A stretch of 43,358 nucleotides of DNA from Treponema sp. Lineage in GTDB: Bacteria > Spirochaetota > Spirochaetia > Treponematales > Breznakiellaceae. Location of the stretch: the NCBI GenBank assembly GCA_031265435.1, contig JAISCR010000205.1:1-43358 (forward strand), given 5' to 3'. Positions 1 to 7,775 of the stretch are shown one piece after another. Below the pieces are notes generated by a model. The model saw nothing but the letters and a program-made list of their open reading frames with translations. It was not told the DNA's origin and made no database searches. The position numbers and the translations under genes are program-made. Every line of letters begins with the position of its first letter. Positions within the stretch are counted from its first letter, which is position 1.

Positions 1-231
1 CTTGTTACAAAACAGTCATTTCAGCCCAACATCATGTTTTGTTCACAGTTTGTGTACACCATGCTGGATGAGGCAGGATTGAACTACTTTGAAATGCAGG
101 ATTCCCGGGTACAACCCGAAGATTTTGTTGACCGGAACAGCGCCGGTTCCCTGGCCCTTATGTATGAAGAACGGTTGAATGTCCCGCTTCCGGCGCAGAC
201 AAACGCACTGCCGCAAAATTTTTTACCCTAA
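1..231 (+). CDS. C-terminal part of an NlpC/P60-like (YiiX-type) cysteine hydrolase
   Basis: The reading frame is open from the first base of the window, so the N-terminus lies upstream and only 76 codons are visible. Residues 12-18 read MFCSQFV. An FCS-x-FV block is where the catalytic cysteine sits in many NlpC/P60 and YiiX/YebB-like permuted papain-fold hydrolases; in such proteins it is followed, as here, by a helix and a DFV motif (PEDFV). Such enzymes cleave peptidoglycan peptides or amide/ester bonds. The histidine that would complete the site is not in the window, so the assignment rests on one motif. Downstream lies an AT-rich stretch, then the minus-strand XRE gene. Confidence 0.5.
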   Translation, partial: LVTKQSFQPNIMFCSQFVYTMLDEAGLNYFEMQDSRVQPEDFVDRNSAGSLALMYEERLNVPLPAQTNALPQNFLP

Positions 232-515
232 TACTTGATAGGCGTAGTATTATGGCATATGGGGTATTTTTATAGTAATAGACGGTGAAAGCTCAGCCGG
301 CAGGGTGCTTCACAGACGGGCAATAGATGTGACTTCTCCGGCTTTACCGGCAGCAATGGCGCGGTCATCGCCGGGGAGGGGATCACCTGCCGAGAATCCT
401 TCAAATGGGCTAAAAAACCTTGCCGCGGACAAGCAGACGGAAGAAGATGAGGAAATCAGGGAAGAATCCCCCGAGGGAACGGAAGAATATAGGCCGGGAT
501 CCTTCCGGGAGGGCC
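232..515. other. Intergenic stretch, possible degenerate coding DNA
   Basis: About 280 bases separate the hydrolase fragment from the XRE gene. Plus-strand reading frames of 60-80 codons exist here but have no Shine-Dalgarno sequence, and their composition is low in complexity (runs of E, R, S, P). One frame (about 288-449) gives a globular-looking peptide with no start codon that I do not recognise; it could be the remnant of a gene. I see no tRNA, CRISPR or clear promoter. Confidence 0.3.
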
Positions 516-815
516 TTATATGTATTTGGATACGAGGTTTATAACAGTTTCCCGGGCTTTCCGGCGGTCCTGATCGAGAGGATCAAACAGAACCGCCGGA
601 TTGATGTGCAGGGCATTGCAAAGTTTTAAAATTGTATAGAGATTGGGTGTTCTTTTGCCTGTTTCTATGCAGAAGACATGATTCTGTGATAGACCAGCCA
701 TAAAGGACAAGTCCATTTGAGATATCCGGGCTTTTTCCCGTTCTTCCTTTAAACGTAAGGCTACTTGTTTAACCTGAGTCTCTAATTCCATCTTATTTTC
801 TATATAATCAATCAT
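516..815 (-). CDS. XRE-family helix-turn-helix transcriptional regulator
   Basis: This 99-residue protein is little more than a Cro/C1-type HTH domain. Residues about 32-66 give the signature SQMDLSFMAGLSQNHVFCIE followed by GKRTPNLYTILKLCNAL, the recognition-helix/GxxxP pattern of the XRE family. Proteins of this size usually repress their own promoter or act as the antitoxin or immunity half of a mobile module. It faces away from the IS3 remnant, and no partner toxin survives beside it. The start at 815 has no Shine-Dalgarno sequence, but the -10 box ends seven bases earlier, so the message may be leaderless; a second ATG (791, residue 9) is the alternative. Confidence 0.8.
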   Translation of the reverse strand: MIDYIENKMELETQVKQVALRLKEEREKARISQMDLSFMAGLSQNHVFCIETGKRTPNLYTILKLCNALHINPAVLFDPLDQDRRKARETVINLVSKYI

Positions 816-822
816 ATTGTGT

Positions 823-851
823 TTAATATTCTAACATTTTTGTGATAGCAA
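823..851 (-). promoter_or_regulatory. Sigma-70-type promoter of the XRE gene
   Basis: On the minus strand TTGCTA (851-846), a 17-base spacer and TATTAA (828-823) precede the XRE start codon by seven bases. The predicted transcription start falls at or next to the ATG. Confidence 0.55.
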
Positions 852-886
852 CATACATTAAAATTGTGAAATCAAATTTTTATGTA

Positions 887-915
887 TTGACAAGATAATA
901 AAAGCATTGTAAAAT
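887..915 (+). promoter_or_regulatory. Orphan strong promoter upstream of the IS3 fragment
   Basis: TTGACA (887-892), a 17-base spacer and TAAAAT (910-915) make a near-consensus promoter. A textbook ribosome-binding site (AGGAGGG, about 939) and an ATG (949) follow, but that frame stops after six codons because IS3 coding sequence begins there. It looks like the promoter and start region of a gene displaced by the transposase fragment, or a promoter fused to it. Confidence 0.45.
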
Positions 916-932
916 GCAATACAAAATGAATT

Positions 933-1692
933 ATGCCAGGAGGGTACAATGAAAACGTGGTGCGTCTGATTCGGGAGATTGTGGAGCAGCATCACTACCG
1001 GTATGGCAGTCCACAGGTGAGGGAAGTGTTGAGGCGGGACTATGGGAGATGGGTGAACCGGAAGAAAGTGGCCTGTTTGATGAGGAAACACAGTTTAAAC
1101 ACCCGCCGGAAGAGGAAGTTCATCCCCACGGCCAACTCAAACCACGGACTTCCAGTCTGTAAGAACCTGTTGAACCGCCAGTTTTACGCCAAAGGGGGCG
1201 GACAGAAGTGGGTGTCCGACACCACGTATCTGTGTACGGTGGGAGGTTGGGTGTACTTGACGGTGGTGCTGGACCTGTATGACCGGAAGGTCGTTGGGTG
1301 GACCTTGAGTGCCGACATGGAGAGTGTCCATACCACTATCCCTGTCTTGAGCATGGCCTTTTCCAACCGGACACCCCGTGAGGGCCTGATCTTTCACTCG
1401 GACCGGGGAGTGTAGTATTGTGCAAAATCTTTTTCGGGACCACCTTAAGGAGTTGTATCCACAGATCCGTCAGAGTATGAGCGGTAAGGGGAATTGTTGA
1501 GATAATGCCTGTGCGGAATCATTTTTCAAAACGCTGAAGAAGGAACTGGAGTCCTTGGACGGCAGACATACTGCGGCGGAGGTGAGTCAGTCGGTGTTCA
1601 TGTATGTTGAGGCGTATTACAATCGCCTTCGGCTCCATTCGGTGCTTGTCTATGTGGCGCCTAATGTGTTTAACTCAGGGCAAGTCGGTTAA
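933..1692 (+). pseudogene. IS3-family transposase orfB, inactivated
   Basis: The protein shows the HTH_21 region (RYGSPQVREVL) and the rve/DDE integrase core: first Asp in WVSDTTYL, second in FHSDRG, and the Glu in NACAESFFKTLKKE further down. Three lesions are visible. A CAG to TAG change gives a stop at 1413-1415, directly after HSDRGV where the family has QYC. An extra T in the T-run at 1430-1434 shifts the frame. A TGG to TGA change at 1498-1500 occurs where the family reads CWDNA. After correction the frame runs to the TAA at 1690-1692. The first about 100 residues of a normal OrfB are missing. Confidence 0.88.
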
Positions 1693-1693
1693 T

Positions 1694-1720
1694 GGTGTCT
1701 ACCAAACGGGGTACAGTCCA
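1694..1720. repeat. Right terminal inverted repeat of the IS3 remnant
   Basis: The plus strand reads outward to GGGGTACAGTCCA at 1720; its complement begins TGGACTGTACCCC, a typical IS3-family terminus. It lies just after the transposase stop codon. Confidence 0.65.
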
Positions 1721-1773
1721 CTTAACCGGGGGGTTAGCTTATCACCTATTGACGACAAAATTTTCGAAATTTC

Positions 1774-1802
1774 TTGACAAACGTTTGTTGGCATAGGATA
1801 AC
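1774..1802 (+). promoter_or_regulatory. Promoter of the sugar-transport operon
   Basis: A perfect -35 TTGACA (1774-1779), a 17-base spacer and GATAAC (1797-1802) precede the first permease gene by about 67 bases. The spacer holds a palindromic operator, so repressor binding would block RNA polymerase directly. Confidence 0.7.
1777..1788. promoter_or_regulatory. LacI-family-type operator palindrome
   Basis: ACAAACGTTTGT is a perfect 12-bp palindrome with a central CpG, the shape of LacI/GalR/PurR/CcpA-family operators (the PurR core is AAACGTTT). It overlaps the end of the -35 box and the spacer. No LacI-type regulator is encoded in the window, so the regulator must lie elsewhere. Confidence 0.6.
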
Positions 1803-1869
1803 AATTTGATGTTTTGTTTTTATGAAGATGTGTCGATAGTCATCGGGGCTCATGAGTGAGGAGGTCGCC

Positions 1870-2793
1870 ATGTTCCGTTTATTTTGGAAGCAACGGTATA
1901 TTCAGCTATTTGCCCTGGCAGGCATTGCATTTATCATTGTTTTTAATTTCATTCCGATGTTTGGGATTATTATTTCGTTTAAAGATTACCGGCTCTCCAG
2001 TGGTATTAAGGGGATGTTCACCAGTCGCTGGGTAGGGCTCAGATATTTTATTGAATTTTTTACCGATTATAACAGTGCCGCCATTATCCGTAATACCATT
2101 GTAATGAGCGTTACAAAACTGTTATTTACCTTTCCGTTGCCTATTCTTCTGGCATTAACTCTTAACGAAATCAAATCGCCGCTTTTTAAACGTTTCGTAC
2201 AGACTGCCAGTTATTTACCCTACTTTATATCTTGGGTTATTGTCGCCGGTTTTTGCCAGATTTTTTTACAAGCCAACGGCGTAATAAATTCTCTGCTGAT
2301 GGCGATAGGGGTTACCGAAAGTAATATAGCCTTCTACGTGACCCCCAAATATTTTTTACCCATGGTGATAATCACTTCGATCTGGAAGGATACGGGCTGG
2401 TGGGCAATTTTATTTTTGGCTTCTATCGCTACTATTGATCCTACCTTATACGAAGCCGCCAGCATGGATGGTGTTGGGAGGCTAAAACGGATTTGGTACA
2501 TAACCTTGCCAAGTATTCAGGGGACAATCACGGTAGTTTTGATTATTGCTCTGGGGAATCTTCTGGGAGGAGGGCTTTCGGGTTCCAACTTTGAACAGGG
2601 CTGGTTATTGGGAACTCCGGGTAACGCAGAAGTTTCTGAGATCCTCCAGACCTATATTATGAAGATCGGATTATCCAGGGCCAGATACTCCTATGCGGCG
2701 GCCATGGGCTTTATTCAGTCTGTTATTTCCCTGTTGTTGATATTAGCCAGTAATTATGGAGCAAAAAAAATTTCCGGGGATGGGTTATTCTAA
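1870..2793 (+). CDS. CUT1 sugar ABC transporter permease, LplB/UgpA type
   Basis: An inner-membrane permease of the carbohydrate uptake transporter-1 class, one half of the channel that imports oligosaccharides with a binding protein. It has about six hydrophobic segments, the first near residues 8-30. The EAA loop that contacts the ATPase is clear: YEAASMDGVGRLKRIWYITLP, with the invariant Gly. An upstream ATG at 1852 exists, but GAGGAGGT sits five bases before the ATG at 1870, so I place the start there (307 residues). It ends with TAA directly abutting the ATG of the second permease. No ATPase gene is nearby, so a shared MsiK/UgpC-like ATPase encoded elsewhere is probably used. Confidence 0.88.
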   Translation: MFRLFWKQRYIQLFALAGIAFIIVFNFIPMFGIIISFKDYRLSSGIKGMFTSRWVGLRYFIEFFTDYNSAAIIRNTIVMSVTKLLFTFPLPILLALTLNEIKSPLFKRFVQTASYLPYFISWVIVAGFCQIFLQANGVINSLLMAIGVTESNIAFYVTPKYFLPMVIITSIWKDTGWWAILFLASIATIDPTLYEAASMDGVGRLKRIWYITLPSIQGTITVVLIIALGNLLGGGLSGSNFEQGWLLGTPGNAEVSEILQTYIMKIGLSRARYSYAAAMGFIQSVISLLLILASNYGAKKISGDGLF

Positions 2794-3702
2794 ATGAAAC
2801 AGAAGCGGCCTGTTCCGACCCGTATCCACAGAACTGCCGAAGACTGGGTGGTGGATGTTTTTGTGCATATAGTTGCGGTGTTAATTTTTATCGTCTGTTT
2901 TTACCCCTTCTATCTGGCTGTTGTGATGGCTTTTAACGAAGGAAGGGATGCCACTCAGGGCGGAATATTTTTCTGGCCCCGCAAATTCACATTGGAGAAT
3001 TTTAGACGCCTGCTGGAAGATCCTGTTTGGGCAAATGCCGTTATAATAACCATCCTAAGGACAGTTATTGGTACGGTAACTACTACCCTGTTTACCGCCA
3101 TGGTTGCCTATGGCCTTTCAGAAAGAACGCTGGTATTCCGCAAAATTTATATGGCCATGCTGATTATCGCCATGTATTTTTCCGGTGGTATTATTCCCTA
3201 TTTCGCGGTTCTTCGTTCCCTGCATCTTATCAACAATTTTCTGGTTTACATAATACCGGGAATGCTTAATCTGTTTTTTGTTCTGGTTTCCATTTCCTTC
3301 TTTCGGGGAATACCAAAAGAGCTGTGCGAGTCCGCACGGATCGATGGTGCGGGGGAAATGAAAATTTTTTCCCGGATTATTCTCCCTATCTCTCTTCCGC
3401 TCCTGGCCACTATCGCGATTTTTACCGCCGTAGGGCACTGGAATGCCTGGTTTGACGCCGCCTTTTTCATCCAGAATAAAAACCTTTATACGCTCGGATA
3501 CCAGCTGATGTCTATGCTTAATCAAACGCTTCAAAACATTTCCTCCCAGGCATCGGTTGAAGTTTCCATGTTTTCCAATATTACCACCATGTCCGTTCAG
3601 GTTGCAGCCATGCTGGTCGCAGTTGTTCCGATTCTTGTGGTCTATCCCTTCTTTCAACGGTATTTTATTAGCGGATTGACCATCGGATCCGTAAAGGCAT
3701 GA
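2794..3702 (+). CDS. CUT1 sugar ABC transporter permease, LplC/YtcP/AraQ type
   Basis: The second permease subunit of the transporter, about 302 residues with six transmembrane segments. The EAA motif reads ESARIDGAGEMKIFSRIILP and is followed by the conserved LPLLATI segment. The start codon follows the previous stop with no spacing, so translation is probably coupled. The pair resembles the LplB/LplC-YtcP permeases found with large solute-binding proteins in Firmicutes and spirochaetes; these usually carry plant or host oligosaccharides. Substrate cannot be read from the permease, but the GH95 gene downstream suggests fucosylated glycans or xyloglucan/pectin fragments. Confidence 0.88.
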   Translation: MKQKRPVPTRIHRTAEDWVVDVFVHIVAVLIFIVCFYPFYLAVVMAFNEGRDATQGGIFFWPRKFTLENFRRLLEDPVWANAVIITILRTVIGTVTTTLFTAMVAYGLSERTLVFRKIYMAMLIIAMYFSGGIIPYFAVLRSLHLINNFLVYIIPGMLNLFFVLVSISFFRGIPKELCESARIDGAGEMKIFSRIILPISLPLLATIAIFTAVGHWNAWFDAAFFIQNKNLYTLGYQLMSMLNQTLQNISSQASVEVSMFSNITTMSVQVAAMLVAVVPILVVYPFFQRYFISGLTIGSVKA

Positions 3703-3765
3703 AGGAGTCCATTTAGCAGGGAATACTCTGTGAATATATGGAAATATTTTTTGAAGGAGATGTAG

Positions 3766-5286
3766 ATGAAGAAGATTCTATTTTTTCTGATACTGGTTGC
3801 GGTAATAGTAGCCGCAGTCAGTGCGGGTGGTGGCAATCAGGCCACTGCGTCAAGCCCTTCGGGAACCGCTCCGGTTACTTTTACGATTTTTGTTGATCAT
3901 ACCTGGTTTCGGACTAACAGCTTTACCGGTATTATTCCGGATGAAATAACCCGAATTACCGGAGTAAAGCTTGAACCTACCGTTGCAATTAATGATCAGC
4001 AGCTTGGGATTATGATAGGTTCGGGGTCGTTGCCGGATCTGGTGTATACCCAAAACCTGCTTGATCAGCTGTCTCATCCGGATATCTCCTATTGCCTGGA
4101 AGATCTGATCAAACAGTATAATGTTGACTGGCAGATTTCTCCAAAGCGCTTGGCGATTGGCCGGCTGAAGTCGGAAGAAAACAAGGCATACACCATATTA
4201 AACCACTTTGCGGAAAAATCCGAATGGGCGAATACTCCGGCGGTCCAGATGTTGCCTTCTCTTATTTACCGGACAGATTTGTACGAAGCGGCAGGTAGTC
4301 CTCCGGTCAGGAGTCTTGATGACCTCTTTAATCTTTACACCAGGATAAAAACCGCCAATCCAAACATGACAATGCTCCAGCTTAATGCCTATTGGAATGT
4401 ATTGTATTTCAGGGCTCAGTATGGTATGCCTCTGGACAACTACATTGAACAGGCAAACGCCAATTATATTCATTATACCAGGGATCCAAGATATAAGCAG
4501 ACCCTTGCTTTCCTGAACAAATGCTGGCGCGCCGGTTTTATTTCTCCCGACGAAGCTTATTTTGTATTTGGTAGCGAAGTGCCCGCAGACGGTAATTATT
4601 TCTCCAGTACCTGGTGTACTCAGGATGTCCTACCCAGACTCCTGGCTCAGCATAGGAATATCAACCCCAATTGGGGTCTGGCTGAAATGGTTCCCTTTGA
4701 AGGTGCATCCTATGTTAGTTCCAGTATCGGTTGGTCCGGAACCTTTATCACCAAGAGGAATAAAAATCCTGAGCGAGCCGTCAGGTTCCTTCAATTTATG
4801 TTCAGTGACGAAGGCCAGAAGCTTACCCAGATGGGCAGACCGGGAATTGATTATACCATGACGAGTTCGGGGATGCCCGAATTTAGCGCCGATTGGAAAA
4901 AAGCTATCGCCGACGGAACCATCGACAAGCTCTATAACCCCCTGTTCTACCTTGGAGGATCCCCGATTATAGAATCCCTTAGTCGTATTGCTCCCACGGA
5001 TCCCGCTCTTGTTACGGAAACCTACAAGTATATGCGGGATCATTATGATAACTATCCATGGGTTCTCGCTGCCGAGCCCATCGGAACTTCCGATGAAAAG
5101 GTGATCCAGGACAAGATTGTCGAACTCATTAGAACTGCGGAGCGGCAGATCATCATGGCCAATTCGGAAACGCAGTTTGAATCCCGGTTCCAGGAATACC
5201 TGAACAATGCTAATCAGATCGGCATTGCCCGGGTAGAGCAGTTTGTAACTAACAAAGTCAAACAAGTAAAACCGATGTTCCAGTAA
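3766..5286 (+). CDS. Extracellular sugar-binding protein of the CUT1 transporter
   Basis: A 506-residue solute-binding protein (family 1, LplA-like) that captures substrate for the two permeases upstream. The N-terminus MKKILFFLILVAVIVAAVSA is a signal sequence. Unusually, no lipobox cysteine follows: the sequence is VSAGGGNQ, and one G-to-T change (GGT to TGT in the second Gly codon) would give VSAGC. VSA fits a signal peptidase I site, so the protein may be free in the periplasm rather than lipid-anchored. The mature part has the expected FTIFVDHTWF and WSGTFITKRNKNPERAVRFLQFM blocks. A strong Shine-Dalgarno (GAAGGAGA) precedes the ATG, and a hairpin terminator follows. Confidence 0.85.
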   Translation: MKKILFFLILVAVIVAAVSAGGGNQATASSPSGTAPVTFTIFVDHTWFRTNSFTGIIPDEITRITGVKLEPTVAINDQQLGIMIGSGSLPDLVYTQNLLDQLSHPDISYCLEDLIKQYNVDWQISPKRLAIGRLKSEENKAYTILNHFAEKSEWANTPAVQMLPSLIYRTDLYEAAGSPPVRSLDDLFNLYTRIKTANPNMTMLQLNAYWNVLYFRAQYGMPLDNYIEQANANYIHYTRDPRYKQTLAFLNKCWRAGFISPDEAYFVFGSEVPADGNYFSSTWCTQDVLPRLLAQHRNINPNWGLAEMVPFEGASYVSSSIGWSGTFITKRNKNPERAVRFLQFMFSDEGQKLTQMGRPGIDYTMTSSGMPEFSADWKKAIADGTIDKLYNPLFYLGGSPIIESLSRIAPTDPALVTETYKYMRDHYDNYPWVLAAEPIGTSDEKVIQDKIVELIRTAERQIIMANSETQFESRFQEYLNNANQIGIARVEQFVTNKVKQVKPMFQ

Positions 5287-5297
5287 ACTCTAAATTC

Positions 5298-5336
5298 GGG
5301 GCCGGATATTCATACATGAATGCCGGTCCTGTTTTT
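5298..5336 (+). terminator. Rho-independent terminator or attenuator after the binding-protein gene
   Basis: An inverted repeat (GGCCGG...ATTCAT / ATGAAT...CCGGTCC, 5298-5329) with a small internal loop is followed by TGTTTTT. It would set the three transporter genes apart from the enzymes downstream, or lower their expression. Confidence 0.65.
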
Positions 5337-5376
5337 GAGGATTTTCGAAAAATGGGAAAATTTATAGGAGCTTTTT

Positions 5377-6363
5377 ATGCGGGCTGCAGTGGTTAAAGGT
5401 AAATGTGATGTGGTTATTTTGGATATAGGGGAACCCTTTATACTGCGGCCAACGGAAATCAAGATCCATGTTACCACCGGGGCTATATGTAATACCACCG
5501 ATAATAAACTTTACGCCAGCGATAGTCCTGAAAAACATTGGGCAGGCAAAGAATTTCCCTTTGTAATTGGTCATGAATGTACCGGTCGTATTGTGGAGAT
5601 GGGCAGCGGTGTAGAGGATCTTAAGATCGGGGACAGGGTGGTTTACTGGACAGTTAATTGCAGGGCCTTTGCGGATTATCTTATTCTTGATACTGAAAAA
5701 TCAGTAGTTTTAGCTGTAAGTGATGAAGCTTCCGAAGAAATGGCAGCCATTATGGAGATGGTTATCGGTTCTGCGCGTCTTTTGTTTCCAGAGGATGAGA
5801 AACCGCTGATTGGGCGTGGGGATTCAGTCGTGGTTATAGGCTTGGGACCTGCGGGGCTGATCTATCACCGCATAGCAAGAATGATGGGGGCGGCAAAACT
5901 GGCAGGGGCAGGACGCCGGGCACTGCGCCTTGAAACTGCCAAAAAGCTGGGCGCTGATTTTGTAATTGACACTGATACTCCATCCTGGCATCAGGAACTG
6001 CTCTCCAAATTGGGCAAACATCCCGATGTAATCATTGATGCTACCGGTGGGGATATTGTATCTGATATTATCGCCTTAGGGGATAAAAACACCCGTATTA
6101 TTGCCTACGGCGTAGCGCCCTTTAATTGGAAAGAGCGTGAGAACGAACTTATTAAAGCCGATATTCGGCCGCCTAGAAACTTTGGTGTAGCGAGTGCCAG
6201 GATAGTGGCACCAAAATGCATTGAGTGGCTTGAATCAGGGAAATTAGGCCTGGAGCCCGTTATCAGTCACCGCTTGCCTCTTGAAGAAGTAGGGAGAGGA
6301 TTCGATATGTGCCGTCTGGAACGTGATACGACATTAAAAGTTTTAATCCGGATAAACAGCTGA
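5377..6363 (+). CDS. Zinc-dependent medium-chain alcohol/polyol dehydrogenase
   Basis: A 328-residue MDR-superfamily oxidoreductase. Catalytic zinc ligands are visible: Cys38 in GAICNTTD and His66-Glu67 in the GHECTGRIVEMG signature. The nucleotide-binding Rossmann motif is GLGPAG (155-160), with GADFVIDTD afterwards. The four-cysteine structural-zinc lobe of classical ADHs is missing, as in several short sugar or polyol dehydrogenases. Within this locus it could oxidise a released sugar (for example L-fucose or an aldose) or a polyol, but the substrate is inference. AGGAG six bases before the ATG supports the start. Confidence 0.82.
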   Translation: MRAAVVKGKCDVVILDIGEPFILRPTEIKIHVTTGAICNTTDNKLYASDSPEKHWAGKEFPFVIGHECTGRIVEMGSGVEDLKIGDRVVYWTVNCRAFADYLILDTEKSVVLAVSDEASEEMAAIMEMVIGSARLLFPEDEKPLIGRGDSVVVIGLGPAGLIYHRIARMMGAAKLAGAGRRALRLETAKKLGADFVIDTDTPSWHQELLSKLGKHPDVIIDATGGDIVSDIIALGDKNTRIIAYGVAPFNWKERENELIKADIRPPRNFGVASARIVAPKCIEWLESGKLGLEPVISHRLPLEEVGRGFDMCRLERDTTLKVLIRINS

Positions 6364-6371
6364 ACTTAACA

Positions 6372-6394
6372 GTCTCACCCTAAAGGGATGAGAC
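6372..6394 (+). terminator. Stem-loop after the dehydrogenase gene
   Basis: GTCTCACCC, the loop TAAA, then GGG-A-TGAGAC form a nine-pair stem with one bulged A. Only a poor T-run follows, so it may be a weak terminator or an mRNA-stabilising processing hairpin. The next 145 bases up to the hydrolase gene contain no other signal I recognise. Confidence 0.4.
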
Positions 6395-6563
6395 ATATAG
6401 TTTCTTCGGTAGTGGTTGCACGGCTGCGCTGGGGGATACTTTTAAGTGCCCTGAAGTTCTTCCGCGCAGGCGGGTTCTTGGGTGTTAAGCCCCTTGGTAG
6501 AAATAAACAAGAATCCGGATCCTGTGTGTAGTTGATTTCATGAACGGATTGAAGGGGGATATT

Positions 6564-7739
6564 ATGAATTTTTCCAGGTTGACGGTTTATCTGGATTCTT
6601 TATACAATGAAAAAAACATACCCGGTGTCGGTTGCGTTGTCTATCACCGTTGCCAGCGAGTATATGAACATTATACGGGTTTTTCCGATGTGGAAAACAA
6701 GATACCCTTTGGACCGGAAACTTTGTTTCGTCTGTATTCCGCTACTAAACTGGTAACCGCTGTAGCTGTTCTACAGCTCTGTGAACAGGGGAAGGTTAAG
6801 CTCAGCGATCCCCTATCCGCCTATATTCCGGAATACCGAGATGTGAAGGTTCGCCTTGCGGTCCCCGGTGGCGGGACGCTTATCCGGTCTGCGAAAAACC
6901 CCCTTACCATCGAACATCTGCTTTCTATGCAGGGCGGTGTAACCGGCCCCGATGTTGAACCGGTCAAACGGGTAATTGAAGAAACCGGCGGCAGGGCGCC
7001 TACCTTGGAGGTCATAAAAGCACTAGCCAGAGAACCCCTCCTTTTTGAACCCGGAACCCGCTTCCGGTATAGTTGGTGTTTCGATGTATTGGGCGCTCTG
7101 GTGGAAGCGGTTTCAGGACAAACTCTTGGTTCGTATCTTAAGAAACATATCTTTGATCCCCTGGGTATGAAAGATACCTCTTTTAAGCCAGATCCTGCCT
7201 GTACTGGACGTTTGGCAAAGGATTATATCCATTTTGATGCAAAAACCAACCGGGCTTGGCATTTCGGAGAGAACCTGTCTATCAACCTGGGGGTCGAATA
7301 TGAATGTGGCGGTGGAGGGCTCTATTCCACGGCTAGTGATTTTATATTATTTATCGAAGCTCTGTGTAACGGTGGTCAGTGCCTTAATGAGGTACGAATT
7401 TTACAAAAGGAATCAATTGAAAATATGCGGACCAATCGCCAGTTTGATCAGGCAGCGGTGGATTTTGCGCTTTTCGGAGGAATAAGCAAAGCTGGTTATG
7501 GATATGGCCTTGGAGTGCGGGTACTCCTGGATCGGGAAAAAAATAATGCCCTCAGTACGAACGGTGAATTTGGTTGGGACGGTGCCGGGGGTTGCTATGT
7601 TTCCATTGATCCCGCCGAGGAGGTTGCTATCTTTTACGCCCAACAGGAAAGCGGTTCCGAATGGTGGCGTTGGGTTGGTACTATTCGGAATTATGTGTAC
7701 GCAAGTCTCTGGACATCTCTGGGCATGGGGCCGGATTAA
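6564..7739 (+). CDS. Serine hydrolase of the beta-lactamase/PBP4 (class C-like) family
   Basis: A 391-residue protein with a serine beta-lactamase-like fold. The nucleophile motif SxxK is SATK (Ser59, Lys62 from this start). The second motif position reads YSW (Tyr169) rather than YxN, and a WDGAGG segment near residue 343 takes the place of the KTG/HxG strand. Such proteins in sugar loci are usually esterases, transpeptidase-like amidases or EstB-type enzymes, not antibiotic-resistance lactamases. There is no signal peptide, so it is probably cytoplasmic. An ATG at 6540 is possible, but AAGGGGGA just before 6564 decides the start. It could deacylate imported glycosides, which is inference. 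Confidence 0.78.
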   Translation: MNFSRLTVYLDSLYNEKNIPGVGCVVYHRCQRVYEHYTGFSDVENKIPFGPETLFRLYSATKLVTAVAVLQLCEQGKVKLSDPLSAYIPEYRDVKVRLAVPGGGTLIRSAKNPLTIEHLLSMQGGVTGPDVEPVKRVIEETGGRAPTLEVIKALAREPLLFEPGTRFRYSWCFDVLGALVEAVSGQTLGSYLKKHIFDPLGMKDTSFKPDPACTGRLAKDYIHFDAKTNRAWHFGENLSINLGVEYECGGGGLYSTASDFILFIEALCNGGQCLNEVRILQKESIENMRTNRQFDQAAVDFALFGGISKAGYGYGLGVRVLLDREKNNALSTNGEFGWDGAGGCYVSIDPAEEVAIFYAQQESGSEWWRWVGTIRNYVYASLWTSLGMGPD

Positions 7740-7775
7740 TCGAAACTAAAAGAGCATATACCAGAGGAGGATAGA

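Larger units (their letters stand above)
930..1720 (+). mobile_element. IS3-family insertion sequence remnant, left end missing
   Basis: The element consists of most of the orfB transposase (933-1692) and a right terminal inverted repeat. No orfA and no matching left end reading TGGACTGTACCCC are present upstream, so the copy is truncated on its left. The transposase is also broken by two stops and a frameshift, so the element cannot move by itself. It separates the XRE gene from the sugar-transport locus. Confidence 0.8.

Noticed and set aside
305-629. Plus-strand frames of 69-79 codons before the XRE gene
   Set aside because: Low-complexity translations without start signals or recognisable domains.
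6564-7739. Beta-lactamase antibiotic-resistance gene
   Set aside because: Only the fold and SxxK are shared; YxN and KTG-type motifs deviate, there is no signal peptide, and the sugar-locus context favours an esterase or related hydrolase.
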